A stretch of DNA of 57,035 nt from an uncultured Prevotella sp. (GTDB lineage: Bacteria; Bacteroidota; Bacteroidia; Bacteroidales; Bacteroidaceae). Each line of letters opens with the position of its first letter. The first letter of the stretch is position 1. Positions 25,179 through 35,556 of the stretch are shown here, piece by piece. Position numbers and translations under genes: made by a program. The notes under the pieces were generated by a model, which worked only from the letters and a program-made list of their open reading frames with translations, had not been told where the DNA came from and did no database searches. The stretch lies in contig CAMHTW010000020.1 of the NCBI GenBank assembly GCA_946188165.1, positions 1 through 57,035 of the forward strand, read 5' to 3'.

Positions 25179-26960
25179 ATGGACCATATAAGAAACTTTT
25201 GCATCATTGCACATATTGACCATGGAAAGTCGACGTTGGCCGACCGTCTGCTGGAATTTACAAAGACCATCCAAGTGACGGAAGGACAGATGTTGGACGA
25301 CATGGATCTGGAGCGTGAACGTGGTATCACGATTAAAAGTCACGCCATTCAGATGGAATATATGTACAAAGGTGAGAAATATATACTCAATTTAATTGAT
25401 ACGCCGGGACACGTTGACTTTTCGTATGAGGTGTCTCGTTCTATTGCGGCCTGTGAAGGCGCTCTGTTGGTGGTAGATGCCACACAGGGGGTGCAGGCGC
25501 AGACTATCTCGAACCTTTATTTGGCTATTGATAATGATTTGGAGATTATTCCTGTTATCAATAAAATCGATATGCCGTCGGCTATGCCTGATGAAGTGGA
25601 GGATGAAATCGTTGACCTTATTGGTTGTGATCCAGAGGATATTATCCGTGCCAGTGGAAAGACTGGTGAGGGTGTAGAGGATATTCTGAATGCAGTGGTA
25701 GAACGCATTCCTCATCCGAAGGGTGATGAACAGGCTCCTTTGCAGGCATTGATTTTTGATTCTGTCTTCAATTCGTTCCGAGGCATTATTGCCTACTTCA
25801 AGATTGTCAACGGTTCTATCCGTCCTGGTGACAAGGTGAAGTTCTTTAATACGGGCATGGAATATGATGCCGATGAAGTGGGCGTGCTGAAGATGGATAT
25901 GATTCCCCGTAAAGAGATGCATACGGGTGAAGTGGGCTATATCATTTCGGGCATCAAGAATGCCAAAGAGGTAAAGGTGGGTGATACCATTACACATGTA
26001 GCCCGTCCTTGTGACAAGGCTATTGAGGGATTCCAGGAGGTCAAACCGATGGTGTTTGCCGGTGTGTATCCGATTGATCCTACAGACTATGAAAACTTGC
26101 GTGCATCTTTGGAGAAGTTGCAATTAAACGACGCTTCACTGACTTTCGTCCCTGAAACCTCTGTGGCGTTGGGCTTTGGTTTCCGCTGCGGCTTCCTTGG
26201 TCTGTTACACATGGAGATTGTGCAAGAACGCTTGGATCGTGAGTTCGATATGGATGTTATTACCACTGTACCTAACGTTACCTATATGTGCTATACTAAG
26301 CAACATGAGGAAAAAGAGGTGCACAATCCCTCTGGACTTCCTGACCAGACGATGATTGACCATATTGAAGAGCCGTATATCAAAGCCAGCATTATTACAG
26401 CTGCCGACTATATTGGCCCTATCATGACGTTGTGTCTCGATAAGCGTGGTGAGTTGATTGATCAGCAATATGTATCTGGTGGACGTGTGGAATTGCGATT
26501 TATGCTGCCTTTAGGTGAAATCGTGATAGATTTCTACGATAAGCTAAAATCCATATCGAAAGGCTATGCCTCCTTCGACTATCATATCGACTCGTTCCGT
26601 CCTTCAAAACTGATAAAGCTCGATATCTTGCTCAACGGAGAACCTGTTGATGCTTTGTCTACGCTGACCCATGCAGATAATGCCGTTACCTTTGGGCGTC
26701 GCATGTGCGAGAAGCTGAAGGAACTGATTCCGCGCCAGCAGTTTGATATTGCCATTCAGGCGGCAATCGGAGCCAAGATTATTGCCCGTGAAACTGTCAA
26801 GCAGGTGCGTAAAGATGTGACTGCCAAGTGTTATGGCGGTGATGTAAGTCGAAAACGCAAACTGTTGGAGAAACAGAAACGAGGCAAGAAACGTATGAAG
26901 CAAATTGGTAATGTGGAAGTGCCTCAAAAAGCATTCCTCGCAGTGTTGAAACTTGATTAG
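25179..26960 (+). CDS. lepA: Elongation factor 4 (LepA) GTPase
   Basis: A ribosome-associated translational GTPase. 593 residues, a normal length. The G domain shows [14 protein letters not shown] (G1), the ERGITIKSH effector region (G2), DTPGHVDF (G3) and NKIDMP (G4). It is followed by domain II, EF-G-like domains and the LepA-specific C-terminal domain, with [34 protein letters not shown] in the basic C-terminal segment. A Crp-family regulator follows 43 bp downstream on the same strand. Confidence 0.97.
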   Translation: MDHIRNFCIIAHIDHGKSTLADRLLEFTKTIQVTEGQMLDDMDLERERGITIKSHAIQMEYMYKGEKYILNLIDTPGHVDFSYEVSRSIAACEGALLVVDATQGVQAQTISNLYLAIDNDLEIIPVINKIDMPSAMPDEVEDEIVDLIGCDPEDIIRASGKTGEGVEDILNAVVERIPHPKGDEQAPLQALIFDSVFNSFRGIIAYFKIVNGSIRPGDKVKFFNTGMEYDADEVGVLKMDMIPRKEMHTGEVGYIISGIKNAKEVKVGDTITHVARPCDKAIEGFQEVKPMVFAGVYPIDPTDYENLRASLEKLQLNDASLTFVPETSVALGFGFRCGFLGLLHMEIVQERLDREFDMDVITTVPNVTYMCYTKQHEEKEVHNPSGLPDQTMIDHIEEPYIKASIITAADYIGPIMTLCLDKRGELIDQQYVSGGRVELRFMLPLGEIVIDFYDKLKSISKGYASFDYHIDSFRPSKLIKLDILLNGEPVDALSTLTHADNAVTFGRRMCEKLKELIPRQQFDIAIQAAIGAKIIARETVKQVRKDVTAKCYGGDVSRKRKLLEKQKRGKKRMKQIGNVEVPQKAFLAVLKLD

Positions 26961-27003
26961 AAATTATTTAAGAACTGAAAATCTATATAACAAAGAATTA
27001 TTT

Positions 27004-27603
27004 ATGACGACAATTGGACTGACAACAAGAGATGTGGCACGTGAACTGGCCAGACGTTACAGCACGATGACGCACGATGAACTGGATGTGCTGGAAAGTA
27101 TTTTGGTGCCTATGAAGTTCCAAAAGGGTGAAATCATCCTTAAGGAAGGTGAAATCTGTGATCGTATATATTGGGTTACCAAGGGATTGGTACGCCAGTT
27201 CTATTATAAGAATGGCAAGGAATTAACCGAGTATATGACGACGGAGAATAACATTGTTATGAGCATTGAAAGTCTCTTTAGGGAAGAACCTAGTCGTCAG
27301 CAGATTCAGGCCTTAGAGCCAACCATCTTGTTCGCACTCCCAAAGAATGCGTTGGAGCGTGAAGCTGTTCGCAATGTCAATATTCAGATGTTATATCGTA
27401 AAATACTGGAAGAATCGCTGATTATCTCGCAGATTCATGCAGATATGCTGCGTTTCGAGTCAGCCCAGGAGCGTTATGCCAAATTGGTAAAGCGTTCTCC
27501 GCAGTTGGTGTTGAGAGCGCCTCTGGTGTATATTGCCAGCTACTTGCAGATGACACCCGAAACATTGTCGCGTGTTCGTACGTCAGCTCTTTTGGAGGGA
27601 TGA
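27004..27603 (+). CDS. Crp/Fnr-family transcription regulator
   Basis: 199 residues. A cyclic-nucleotide-binding-type beta roll (about 20-110; KGEIILKEGEICDRIYWVTKG) is followed by the long dimer helix and a C-terminal helix-turn-helix (about 160-195; YIASYLQMTPETLSRVRTS). The effector is unknown; there are no Cys residues suggestive of an Fnr iron-sulfur cluster. Start: the ATG at 27004 is used. A TTG at 26953 would extend the protein into the lepA end and is less likely. Likely cotranscribed with lepA; many Bacteroidota carry such regulators of unknown role. Confidence 0.85.
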   Translation: MTTIGLTTRDVARELARRYSTMTHDELDVLESILVPMKFQKGEIILKEGEICDRIYWVTKGLVRQFYYKNGKELTEYMTTENNIVMSIESLFREEPSRQQIQALEPTILFALPKNALEREAVRNVNIQMLYRKILEESLIISQIHADMLRFESAQERYAKLVKRSPQLVLRAPLVYIASYLQMTPETLSRVRTSALLEG

Positions 27604-27631
27604 TGCGGAGATGTTAAAGGAGTTAAAGACG

Positions 27632-28465
27632 TTAGAGAATACTACTGAAAGTAAACATATTGGGAAACTCCTGACTCAAGGAGTCAGGTTGTTCCTTGAA
27701 CAGTCCAAATAGGGCGCTACCAGAGCCAGACATGGCTGCATAGGTGGCGCCCATGTCATATAGTTGTTGTTTAATATTGCCAATCTCTGAATGCAGGGCA
27801 AAGACACTTTCCTCAAAATCATTGATGAGTGTATCGCGCCATGTTTCTACAGGCTGCATCACGGTTTCACGACAGTTCTGTGCTGGATAGTGTGGGCGGA
27901 TGCGTGAGAAAGCTTCTTTGGTGGGAACAGGAATGTCGGGACGTACTACGGCAATATAGTATCCGCTTAATGACAAATCGATAGGTTGCAGCTTCTCGCC
28001 AATACCTTCTGCATAACAAGGACGTGAAAGTATGAAGAATGCACAGTCAGCACCTAACTTCGCGGCATATTCTATCAGCTGCTCATCAGTGAGTCCTAAC
28101 CGGAATTGTTGATTCAGTAACAACATCATGTAGGCGCAGTCGCTACTGCCGCCGCCCATACCTGCTTGGGTGGGAATGCCTTTCCATAGATGTGAGTGGA
28201 TGCGGGGCAGGGTGGGGAAGTCTTGCTTTAATAGCTGATAAGCCCTTACCACGAGGTTGCGCTGTTCATCGCCTTCAATCGTAATGTTAGTAACCTTCAG
28301 GTCACAATCATAGTCGGAAGGGAATGTTTCGTCCATCACATGTACTTCCAATGCGTCCTTTATAGGAACAGGATAGAACACTGTTTGCAGATTATGATAA
28401 CCGTCCGGGCGCTTCTCTACTACGTTCAGCCCCAGATTAATCTTTGCTATCGGGAAATTAATCAT
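27632..28465 (-). CDS. ispE: 4-diphosphocytidyl-2-C-methyl-D-erythritol kinase
   Basis: Fourth step of the MEP isoprenoid pathway: it phosphorylates CDP-methylerythritol with ATP. 277 residues of GHMP-kinase fold: N-terminal AKINLGLNVVEKRPDGYHNL, the ATP loop PTQAGMGGGSSDCAYM (about 94-109) and the C-terminal ATYAAMSGSGSALFGLF motif. It ends 28 bp from the convergent Crp-family gene. A 21-bp tandem duplication separates its start from the upstream gene. Confidence 0.95.
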   Translation of the reverse strand: MINFPIAKINLGLNVVEKRPDGYHNLQTVFYPVPIKDALEVHVMDETFPSDYDCDLKVTNITIEGDEQRNLVVRAYQLLKQDFPTLPRIHSHLWKGIPTQAGMGGGSSDCAYMMLLLNQQFRLGLTDEQLIEYAAKLGADCAFFILSRPCYAEGIGEKLQPIDLSLSGYYIAVVRPDIPVPTKEAFSRIRPHYPAQNCRETVMQPVETWRDTLINDFEESVFALHSEIGNIKQQLYDMGATYAAMSGSGSALFGLFKEQPDSLSQEFPNMFTFSSIL

Positions 28466-28466
28466 C

Positions 28467-28508
28467 TTTCTGAATACTTACCTCTTATTTCTGAATACTT
28501 ACCTCTTA
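28467..28508. repeat. 21-bp tandem duplication (2 copies)
   Basis: Two exact 21-bp copies, 28467-28487 and 28488-28508. The right one encodes the last codons and stop of the upstream secreted protein; the left one fills the gap to the ispE start. A recent duplication. Confidence 0.9.
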
Positions 28509-28942
28509 TTTCTTACATCTCTTTTAAACTCCAGTGTCTTGGGCAACTTTTGCCATTTCCCATTGTTGGGTACCTTGATGGTGCTTCCAGCGCCTTGTTT
28601 AAGTACGTAAATAGAATCGTTTTCGCGGGTCAGCGTTGCATTTAGGTCTTCACTGCCAAAATCGTTAATTAATTGCAGTTCAGCTCTCTTTTCGCTTTTA
28701 ATGTCGCATGATGTAATAACCCAGCAGAACGAGTTATGGAGTTTGCCTAAATAGCCCGGCAACCGTCCGTAGAGCTCCTGTCCAGGAACCGTTACATCCT
28801 GATCGTAGAAGTTGATGCGAAGATATACATTATATGTATTATTATATAAGTACGCGCGAAAAGACTCCCCTTGCTTCTGCGCCCATATCAAGGTAGGTAG
28901 CAGTAGTAGCAGTGCGCTGAATATGACTTTGTTTGGCGTCAT
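28499..28942 (-). CDS. Secreted hypothetical protein
   Basis: 147 residues. A clear Sec signal peptide (MTPNKVIFSALLLLLPTLIWAQ, cleavage about 22) is followed by about 125 residues of mixed beta-rich sequence with no motif that I recognise (two Cys, at about 74 and 80, could form a disulfide). Likely periplasmic or outer-membrane associated. It precedes ispE on the same strand and has a TAACTTTG -7 box upstream (complement of 28982-28989). No function is assigned. Confidence 0.7.
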   Translation of the reverse strand: MTPNKVIFSALLLLLPTLIWAQKQGESFRAYLYNNTYNVYLRINFYDQDVTVPGQELYGRLPGYLGKLHNSFCWVITSCDIKSEKRAELQLINDFGSEDLNATLTRENDSIYVLKQGAGSTIKVPNNGKWQKLPKTLEFKRDVRNKR

Positions 28943-28981
28943 GAGATTACTTTTTCGTTAGAATTTGCTTTTTTATCGACG

Positions 28982-29073
28982 CAAAGTTACTAAATCTATA
29001 TCAATAAAACTGCATTTTAACAAAAAATATATTCAAAAAAATAGTGGTTTTTTATTTTTTTTAAGTAACTTTG
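28982..29073. promoter_or_regulatory. Divergent -7 boxes between secreted protein and glycogen synthase
   Basis: Minus-strand TAACTTTG at 28982-28989 faces the secreted-protein gene, and plus-strand TAACTTTG at 29066-29073 faces the glycogen synthase gene (ATG 22 bp later). Neither has a clear -33 TTTG at 19-21 bp. The segment between is strongly A/T-rich. Confidence 0.55.
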
Positions 29074-29095
29074 CCCCCACAATACATGTATTAGT

Positions 29096-30796
29096 ATGGG
29101 AAAAGAACTTATGAAGCCTGATTTTATCTTTGAATCGAGCTGGGAAGTATGTAATAAGGTAGGTGGTATATACACTGTACTTTCTTCGCGTGCAAAGACA
29201 CTACAGGAAGAAATGAAGGATAGGATCATCTTTATTGGTCCTGACTTCTGGAAGGAAAATGATGATGATCCCAGCAAGACAGTTGGGGAAAGTCCGTATT
29301 TCAAAGAGGACAAGTCGCTTTTTGCCCAGTGGCAATGGGAGGCTAAGGAACAGGGACTCTCTGTAAGGATTGGTCGTTGGACTGTTCCTGGTGAGCCTAT
29401 AGCCATTTTAGTGGACTTTAAGCCTTTCTTTGAAAAGAAGAATGAGATTTATGGCTGGTTGTGGGAGCATTACAGGGTAGATTCACTCCATGCTTATGGC
29501 GACTATGACGAGGCCTCTATGTTTTCGTACGCTGCTGCTTTGGTGGTAGAGAGCTTCTACAAATATGCTGTAGAAGGCAAGACCTTCGACCTTAGTACGA
29601 AAGTGATTTACCACGCCAACGAGTGGATGTGTGGCCTTGGGGCTTTGTATATCAACAATAAACTGCCCCAGATTGGTACCATATTTACGACACATGCTAC
29701 CAGTATCGGACGTTCGATTGCAGGTAACCAAAAGCCGCTCTACGATTATCTTTTCGCCTATAATGGCGACCAGATGGCAGGCGAGTTGAACATGGAGTCA
29801 AAGCACTCGATTGAGAAACAGACCGCCTGGTTCGTAGATTGCTTTACTACCGTCAGTGATATTACAGCCAAGGAATGTTTGGAGTTGCTTGACAAGCCCG
29901 TTGATGTGGTATTGCCTAATGGCTTTGATGACAGCTTTGTGCCAAAGGGTGCTCAGTTCACACGTAAGCGCAAGGCAGCACGCAAGAGACTGCTTGAAGT
30001 GGCTAACGCCCTGTTAGGTGAACAACTGGATGACGATACGCTTATTGTATCTACCAGTGGTCGCTATGAGTTCCGCAACAAGGGTATCGATGTTTTTGTT
30101 GAGGCGATGAATCGTCTGTTGCGCGATCGCGACTTGAAGAAGAAAGTGGTTGCCTTTATTGAGGTGCCCGGTTGGGTAGGCGAACCCCGTAAGGATCTGC
30201 AGGAGCGTCTGAACAGCAAGCATACCTATGATACGCCATTGGATGTACCTCAGATTACCCATTGGCTTCACAATATGAGTCATGACAACGTGCTCAGTAT
30301 GATGAAATACTACGATATGCACAATCGTAAGGATGAGAATGTCAAGGTTATATTCCTGCCCTGTTATCTGGATGGTAAGGATGGCATTGTCAATATGACC
30401 TATTACGACATCGTGCTGGGCAATGATCTCTGTGTCTATCCTTCTTATTACGAGCCATGGGGCTATACACCGTTGGAGGCTATAGCTTTTAAGGTGCCAT
30501 GCATTACTACCGATTTGGCAGGCTTTGGTCTCTGGGCTAACAAAGAGTTCGGCCATGTAGGCGAGATAGAGGATGGCGTGAAGGTTATTCATCGTACTGA
30601 TTATAACTACTCTGAGGTAGCTGATGCCATTAAGGATACGATAGCTCAGTTCTCTGCTATGTCGCAGAAGCAGATTAATGCTTGTCGAAAGAAAGCCGAC
30701 GCCCTGTCGAAGAAAGCCCTTTGGAGTGAGTTTATCCAATACTATCACGAAGCCTACGATATAGCACTGCGCAAGGCAGAGGCCCGTAAGGCTTAA
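29096..30796 (+). CDS. Glycogen synthase, eukaryotic (GT3) type
   Basis: Extends alpha-1,4-glucan chains; the eukaryotic-type family uses UDP-glucose. 566 residues, beginning FIFESSWEVCNKVGGIYTVL as in GYS-like enzymes, with IYHANEWMCGLGALY, THATSIGRSIAG, the NGFDDSFVP loop and the C-terminal PSYYEPWGYTPLEAIAFKVP block holding the E-x-G-type active site. This differs from the GT5 GlgA of most bacteria; GT3-type synthases are known in Bacteroidota. A phosphorylase follows 46 bp downstream, so synthesis and breakdown are in one unit. Confidence 0.92.
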   Translation: MGKELMKPDFIFESSWEVCNKVGGIYTVLSSRAKTLQEEMKDRIIFIGPDFWKENDDDPSKTVGESPYFKEDKSLFAQWQWEAKEQGLSVRIGRWTVPGEPIAILVDFKPFFEKKNEIYGWLWEHYRVDSLHAYGDYDEASMFSYAAALVVESFYKYAVEGKTFDLSTKVIYHANEWMCGLGALYINNKLPQIGTIFTTHATSIGRSIAGNQKPLYDYLFAYNGDQMAGELNMESKHSIEKQTAWFVDCFTTVSDITAKECLELLDKPVDVVLPNGFDDSFVPKGAQFTRKRKAARKRLLEVANALLGEQLDDDTLIVSTSGRYEFRNKGIDVFVEAMNRLLRDRDLKKKVVAFIEVPGWVGEPRKDLQERLNSKHTYDTPLDVPQITHWLHNMSHDNVLSMMKYYDMHNRKDENVKVIFLPCYLDGKDGIVNMTYYDIVLGNDLCVYPSYYEPWGYTPLEAIAFKVPCITTDLAGFGLWANKEFGHVGEIEDGVKVIHRTDYNYSEVADAIKDTIAQFSAMSQKQINACRKKADALSKKALWSEFIQYYHEAYDIALRKAEARKA

Positions 30797-30842
30797 TAAC
30801 GAGAGAATAAAAACAAAGCAAACCCTATAAAAAACAAATAGT

Positions 30843-33422
30843 ATGAAAATTAAAGCAGATTACACAAATGCCCCTGTTTGGAAGATGTTGACCGTTAAGG
30901 CCACACTTCCCGAGGAATTGAAGTGCTTGGACGAGATTGCCCACAATATGTGGTGGGTGTGGAACTTTGAGGCTCGTGACCTGTTCCGTGACCTCGATCC
31001 TGAACTCTACCATGATGTGAAGCATAACCCTGTGACGCTCCTCGAGCGTCTGAGTTTTGCACGCAAGGAGGAGATTATCAAGGATAAAGCACTTATGAAA
31101 CGTGTGAATGACGTCTATGCCTTGTTCCGTAAGTACATGGATGTCAAGCCTGATACAAAGCGTCCCTCTGTAGCCTACTTCTGCATGGAGTATGGTATTC
31201 ACTCAGCGCTGAAGATTTATTCTGGTGGTCTTGGCATGTTGGCTGGTGATTACGTGAAAGAGGCTTCTGATTCTAATGTTGATATGTGCGCTGTTGGTTT
31301 CCTCTATCGTTTCGGCTACTTCACACAGTCGCTGTCGATGGATGGTCAGCAGATTGCCAATTATGATATGCAGAACTTCGGTTCTCTGCCTATTGAGCGT
31401 CAGCTTGATAAGGACGGCAATCTCTTGGTGGTTGATGTGCCTTATACCAACTATATGGTTCATGCATACGTATGGCGCGTGAATGTTGGTCGCGTGAAAC
31501 TCTATCTGCTTGATACCGATAATGATATGAACTCTGACTTTGACAAACCCATCACCCACAGTCTTTATGGCGGTGACTGGGAGAACCGCTTGAAACAGGA
31601 AATCCTGTTGGGTATCGGTGGTATGCTGTTGCTGAAGAAGTTAGGCATCAAGAAAGATATCTATCACTGCAACGAAGGTCACGCTGCACTGTGCAATCTG
31701 CAGCGCTTGTGCGACTATATTGAGGAAGACGGTCTGACATTCAATCAGGCACTTGAGCTGGTTCGTGCCAGTGGCCTGTACACCGTTCATACGCCAGTAC
31801 CTGCTGGTCACGACTACTTCGACGAGGGCCTGTTCGGCAAGTATATGGGCGCTTATCCTCAGAAGTTGGGCATCACCTGGGACGAGTTCATCGGTATGGG
31901 TCGTACCAATCCTGAGGACAAGAGTGAGAAGTTCTGTATGTCAACCTTTGCCTGCAATACTTGTCAGGAGGTAAACGGTGTATCTTGGCTGCATGGTGAG
32001 GTATCGAAGAAGATGTTCGCACCTATCTGGAAGGGTTACTATCCTGAAGAGAACCATGTGGGTTATGTGACAAATGGTGTTCACTTCCCAACATGGGCTG
32101 CTGCAGAGTGGCGTGCTGTGTATGCTAAATATTTTGATCCCAAGTTCATGAGCGATCAGTCGAACGAGGAAATCTGGCATGGTATCTACAACTGTCCAGA
32201 TGAGGAAATTTGGGCTACACGTAAAGCTTTGAAGGCAAAGCTGTTTGATTATATTAAGGTACAGTTCCGCGAGACATGGCTCAAGAACCAGGGTGATCCT
32301 TCACGTGTGGTGAAGTTGCTCGAGGGCTTCAACCCCAATGCTCTGGTTATAGGATTCTGCCGTCGCTTCGCTACTTACAAGCGTGCTCATCTGCTGTTTA
32401 CCGACTTGGATCGTCTCAGCAAGATTGTCAATAATCCCGAACGTCCTGTTATCTTCCTTTTTGCTGGTAAGGCTCATCCTGCCGATGGTGCTGGTCAGGG
32501 ACTTATTAAGAAGATATTCGAAATCAGCCAGATGCCTCAGTTCCAAGGTAAAGTTATCTTCCTCGAAGACTATGACTTCCTGCTGGCTCGTCGTTTGATA
32601 TCTGGTGTTGATATCTGGATGAATACGCCTACACGTCCGCTCGAGGCTTCTGGTACATCAGGCGAAAAGGCCGAAATGAACGGTGTTGTCAACCTGTCTG
32701 TCAAGGACGGTTGGTGGCTTGAGGGCTATCGTGAGGGTGCTGGATGGGCACTTACCGAGAAGCGTACTTATCAGAATCAGGGCTATCAGGACCAGCTCGA
32801 TGCCGCCACAATCTATAGCCTGCTTGAGAACGAGATTATTCCTCTCTACTATGATATGGACAAGAAGGGCATTTCCAAGGGTTGGATTAAAGTCGTCAAG
32901 AACTCTATCGCCAAGATTGCTCCTCACTACACTATGAAGCGTCAGCTCGACGACTATTATTCTAAGTTCTATGTGAAGCAGGCTAAGCGTTTCAAGGAAC
33001 TCTCTAAGAATAATAATCAGTTGGCTAAGGATATTGCACTGTGGAAAGAGACGGTTGCTGAGCGTTGGGATGCTATCAGCGTGGTAAGCGCTGAGTCAAC
33101 AGCTCCTGCTTCTGGCTTGCACGAAACAGGTGTGAAGTACACCCTCCGTTATGTCATCAATGAGCAGGGCCTTGACGATGCCGTTGCATTAGAGAAGGTT
33201 AATGTTGCTGTTGACAAGGATGGTAACGAGCGCGTGTTCTCTGTTGAGCCGTTGAAGATGGTGAAGAAAGAGGGTAACCTCTATACTTTCGAAGTTGAGC
33301 ATTCGCCTAAGCAGGCTGGTCAGTACAAGAGTGCTGTCCGCATGTATCCCTGCAATAAGAACCTGCCTCACCGTCAGGACTTCTGCTATGTGAAGTGGTT
33401 TGAGCTGCCTGTTGGTAGCTAA
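30843..33422 (+). CDS. glgP: Alpha-glucan phosphorylase
   Basis: Phosphorolytic release of glucose 1-phosphate from glycogen, PLP-dependent, GT35. 859 residues: an N-terminal DUF3417-like region ([20 protein letters not shown]), a catalytic core, and the PLP-lysine region [13 protein letters not shown] (the Lys aligns with the canonical GNMKF lysine). The C-terminal 130 residues are an added beta-rich domain. This longer, Thermotoga/archaeal-like form is usual in Bacteroidota. It is coupled with the GT3 synthase upstream and followed by a strong terminator at 33454-33490. Confidence 0.93.
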   Translation: MKIKADYTNAPVWKMLTVKATLPEELKCLDEIAHNMWWVWNFEARDLFRDLDPELYHDVKHNPVTLLERLSFARKEEIIKDKALMKRVNDVYALFRKYMDVKPDTKRPSVAYFCMEYGIHSALKIYSGGLGMLAGDYVKEASDSNVDMCAVGFLYRFGYFTQSLSMDGQQIANYDMQNFGSLPIERQLDKDGNLLVVDVPYTNYMVHAYVWRVNVGRVKLYLLDTDNDMNSDFDKPITHSLYGGDWENRLKQEILLGIGGMLLLKKLGIKKDIYHCNEGHAALCNLQRLCDYIEEDGLTFNQALELVRASGLYTVHTPVPAGHDYFDEGLFGKYMGAYPQKLGITWDEFIGMGRTNPEDKSEKFCMSTFACNTCQEVNGVSWLHGEVSKKMFAPIWKGYYPEENHVGYVTNGVHFPTWAAAEWRAVYAKYFDPKFMSDQSNEEIWHGIYNCPDEEIWATRKALKAKLFDYIKVQFRETWLKNQGDPSRVVKLLEGFNPNALVIGFCRRFATYKRAHLLFTDLDRLSKIVNNPERPVIFLFAGKAHPADGAGQGLIKKIFEISQMPQFQGKVIFLEDYDFLLARRLISGVDIWMNTPTRPLEASGTSGEKAEMNGVVNLSVKDGWWLEGYREGAGWALTEKRTYQNQGYQDQLDAATIYSLLENEIIPLYYDMDKKGISKGWIKVVKNSIAKIAPHYTMKRQLDDYYSKFYVKQAKRFKELSKNNNQLAKDIALWKETVAERWDAISVVSAESTAPASGLHETGVKYTLRYVINEQGLDDAVALEKVNVAVDKDGNERVFSVEPLKMVKKEGNLYTFEVEHSPKQAGQYKSAVRMYPCNKNLPHRQDFCYVKWFELPVGS

Positions 33423-33453
33423 TATCTTAGAGGAAGATTATATCCTATAAAAA

Positions 33454-33490
33454 TAGGTGGCAACCATTCGTGATTGCCACCTAATTTTTA
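33454..33490 (+). terminator. Terminator after glgP
   Basis: A perfect 10-bp stem (TAGGTGGCAA / TTGCCACCTA), a 10-nt loop, then a run of T. It should stop the glycogen operon before the convergent gene cluster. Confidence 0.85.
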
Positions 33491-33532
33491 TTTGCGTATT
33501 AACAAAATTAGTGATTTGCTGATTTGTGGATT

Positions 33533-34633
33533 TTATTTCAGCTGGTCAACTACGAATTCTTCCAGCTTCTCACTACGTAGGCCACGCTTCAGGATTTTGC
33601 CCTGCTGGTCGACGACAATGGTATGAGGAATGCTGTTCACACAGAAATGCTTGGCTATAACATTCTCCCAACCTTTTAGGTCGCTCATCTGTACCCATGG
33701 GATGTTGAGCTGTTGGGTTGCTGCTTTCCAGGCGTCGCTGTCTTCGTCAAGCGATATACCTATGATGTTTAGCCCTTTATCCTTATACTTGTCGTATAAC
33801 TCCACCATGAATGGCATCTCCTGACGACAGGGACCACACCATGATGCCCAGAAATCGATAACCGTTATCTTGCTCTTGGAAACTTCACCTAACAGGCTCA
33901 CAGGCGTTCCGTCTAATCCCGGTTGTGTGAAGTCCTTGATGGTCATGCCTTCTGCACTTTCAGAAGCCTGTTTCAGATTGGCCAGCATTTTCTGGATGGC
34001 AGGACGCTTCTGCTTTTCATCTGGGAGTTTGTCAATCAGCTTCATACGGGTCTGATTGTCAATCAGTTCTTCCGGATAGTAGGTCAGCAGGAAGTAACCG
34101 AACTCGTTCTTGATATTCTTTTCGGTTGTCTTTACGACAATGGCAGAGAAGCGTTGATTCAGCTTTTCAATCTGGTCCATACCCTTTTGCTGCTCCATTT
34201 CGTCAACTGTATTGCCGTAGATATGTTCTGCAATACGGTTGATTTCCTTGCCGATGGTCATCACTGAGTCGTTCAGTTCCTGCCATTGTTCGTTACATTT
34301 TGTGCCACCAACGCGTGAAGCTCCTGGGGTTTCCACCAACTTAATGCTGATATTGCCTGGCTCAATAAAGAATGGAGCATTCAACTCATTGCGCTTTTCA
34401 CTGTAGACCATACAAAGATAGGTAGAGTCGGTTTCGCCGCTCAATTCAAACTTACCATCCTTCACTATGAGCGTATCCGTTGGGATGCCTGTTTGCAAAT
34501 CATTGGTAATAAACAAGGTATCACCATCATTCAGTCCCTCCACAGCACCGCTGATTTTATAAGTATTGGAGTGGCAAGCTGTTAGTGCAAGTACTGCTGC
34601 ACTAAACAATATACTGGCTTGAAATGCTTTCAT
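33533..34633 (-). CDS. TlpA/ResA-like thioredoxin-fold lipoprotein (DUF4369)
   Basis: 366 residues. A lipoprotein signal (MKAFQASILFSAAVLALTAC, lipobox LTAC, Cys20) is followed by a DUF4369 N-terminal domain (about 23-110) and a C-terminal thioredoxin domain with the redox pair in WASWCGPCRQ. It is probably anchored in the envelope and handles periplasmic disulfides or thiols. Start: the ATG at 34633 fits the signal peptide exactly. It overlaps the end of prs by 32 bp, an unusual overlap between unrelated genes. It is the last gene of the pheS - thiE-like - prs run. Confidence 0.9.
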   Translation of the reverse strand: MKAFQASILFSAAVLALTACHSNTYKISGAVEGLNDGDTLFITNDLQTGIPTDTLIVKDGKFELSGETDSTYLCMVYSEKRNELNAPFFIEPGNISIKLVETPGASRVGGTKCNEQWQELNDSVMTIGKEINRIAEHIYGNTVDEMEQQKGMDQIEKLNQRFSAIVVKTTEKNIKNEFGYFLLTYYPEELIDNQTRMKLIDKLPDEKQKRPAIQKMLANLKQASESAEGMTIKDFTQPGLDGTPVSLLGEVSKSKITVIDFWASWCGPCRQEMPFMVELYDKYKDKGLNIIGISLDEDSDAWKAATQQLNIPWVQMSDLKGWENVIAKHFCVNSIPHTIVVDQQGKILKRGLRSEKLEEFVVDQLK

Positions 34634-35540
34634 TATTGATGACTCTGCGAATCGTTTCTGCGAATAAATCTGCAACGCTGAGTTGTTTAACCTTGGCACA
34701 GCGCTGGGTATAGGGAATAGAGTCTGTGAACACAATCTCCTCAAGGGCCGAGTTCTGTACACGATCGCTGGCAGGACCGCTCATCACACAATGCGAAGCA
34801 CAGGCACGCACCGTCTTTGCACCGGCAGCTTTCATCAGGTCGGCAGCCTTTGTAATAGTGCCTGCTGTATCCACCATGTCGTCGATAATCACCACATTCT
34901 TGCCTTCCACCTCACCGATAATCTGCATGGAGGCTACCACATTGGCACGGGCACGTGTCTTGTTGCACAATACCAGCGGACAGCCCAGATACTTGGCATA
35001 GGTGTTGGCACGCTTCGAACCGCCGACATCGGGTGATGCAATGACCAGATTGTCGAGATTCAGCGACTGCAAATAGGGCAGTATCACGTTCGATGCATAC
35101 AGATGATCGACGGGAACATCGAAGAAGCCCTGAATCTGGTCAGCATGAAGATCCATCGTAATGACGCGGTTGACGCCTGCTGCCGACAGCAAGTCAGCCA
35201 CCAATTTGGCACCAATGCTTACACGAGGCTTGTCCTTGCGGTCCTGACGAGCCCATCCGAAGTAGGGAATGACTGCATTGATGGTGTGTGCTGAGGCACG
35301 TTTGGCTGCATCAATCATGAGCAGCAACTCCATCAGATTGTCACTATTGGGGAAGGTGCTCTGCACCAGGAAGATGTCGCGTCCGCGAATACTTTCCTCG
35401 TATGACACGGCAAACTCACCGTCCGAGAACTTTGTGATTTGCAGTTCTCCGAGTGGACAGCCTAAACTTTGGCAGATTTTCTCTGCGAGGTACGTTGTGG
35501 CAGTACCTGAAAACACCATGTAGTTTTTGTTAGTGCTCAT
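34602..35540 (-). CDS. prs: Ribose-phosphate pyrophosphokinase
   Basis: Makes PRPP from ribose 5-phosphate and ATP for nucleotide, histidine and NAD synthesis. 312 residues: the ATP site FSDGEFAVSYEESIRGRDIFLVQS, the PRPP-family DLHADQIQGFFDVP, and the PRPP-binding VVIIDDMVDTAGTITKAA. The 3' end overlaps the TlpA-like gene by 32 bp. It lies 16 bp after the thiE-like gene in a minus-strand run probably started at pheS. Confidence 0.96.
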   Translation of the reverse strand: MSTNKNYMVFSGTATTYLAEKICQSLGCPLGELQITKFSDGEFAVSYEESIRGRDIFLVQSTFPNSDNLMELLLMIDAAKRASAHTINAVIPYFGWARQDRKDKPRVSIGAKLVADLLSAAGVNRVITMDLHADQIQGFFDVPVDHLYASNVILPYLQSLNLDNLVIASPDVGGSKRANTYAKYLGCPLVLCNKTRARANVVASMQIIGEVEGKNVVIIDDMVDTAGTITKAADLMKAAGAKTVRACASHCVMSGPASDRVQNSALEEIVFTDSIPYTQRCAKVKQLSVADLFAETIRRVINNESISSQYIV

Positions 35541-35556
35541 CTCTTATGATTTGTTT

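Noticed and set aside
26953..27003. Longer Crp-family protein starting at TTG inside lepA
   Set aside because: The added residues do not fit the family; the ATG at 27004 gives the normal start.
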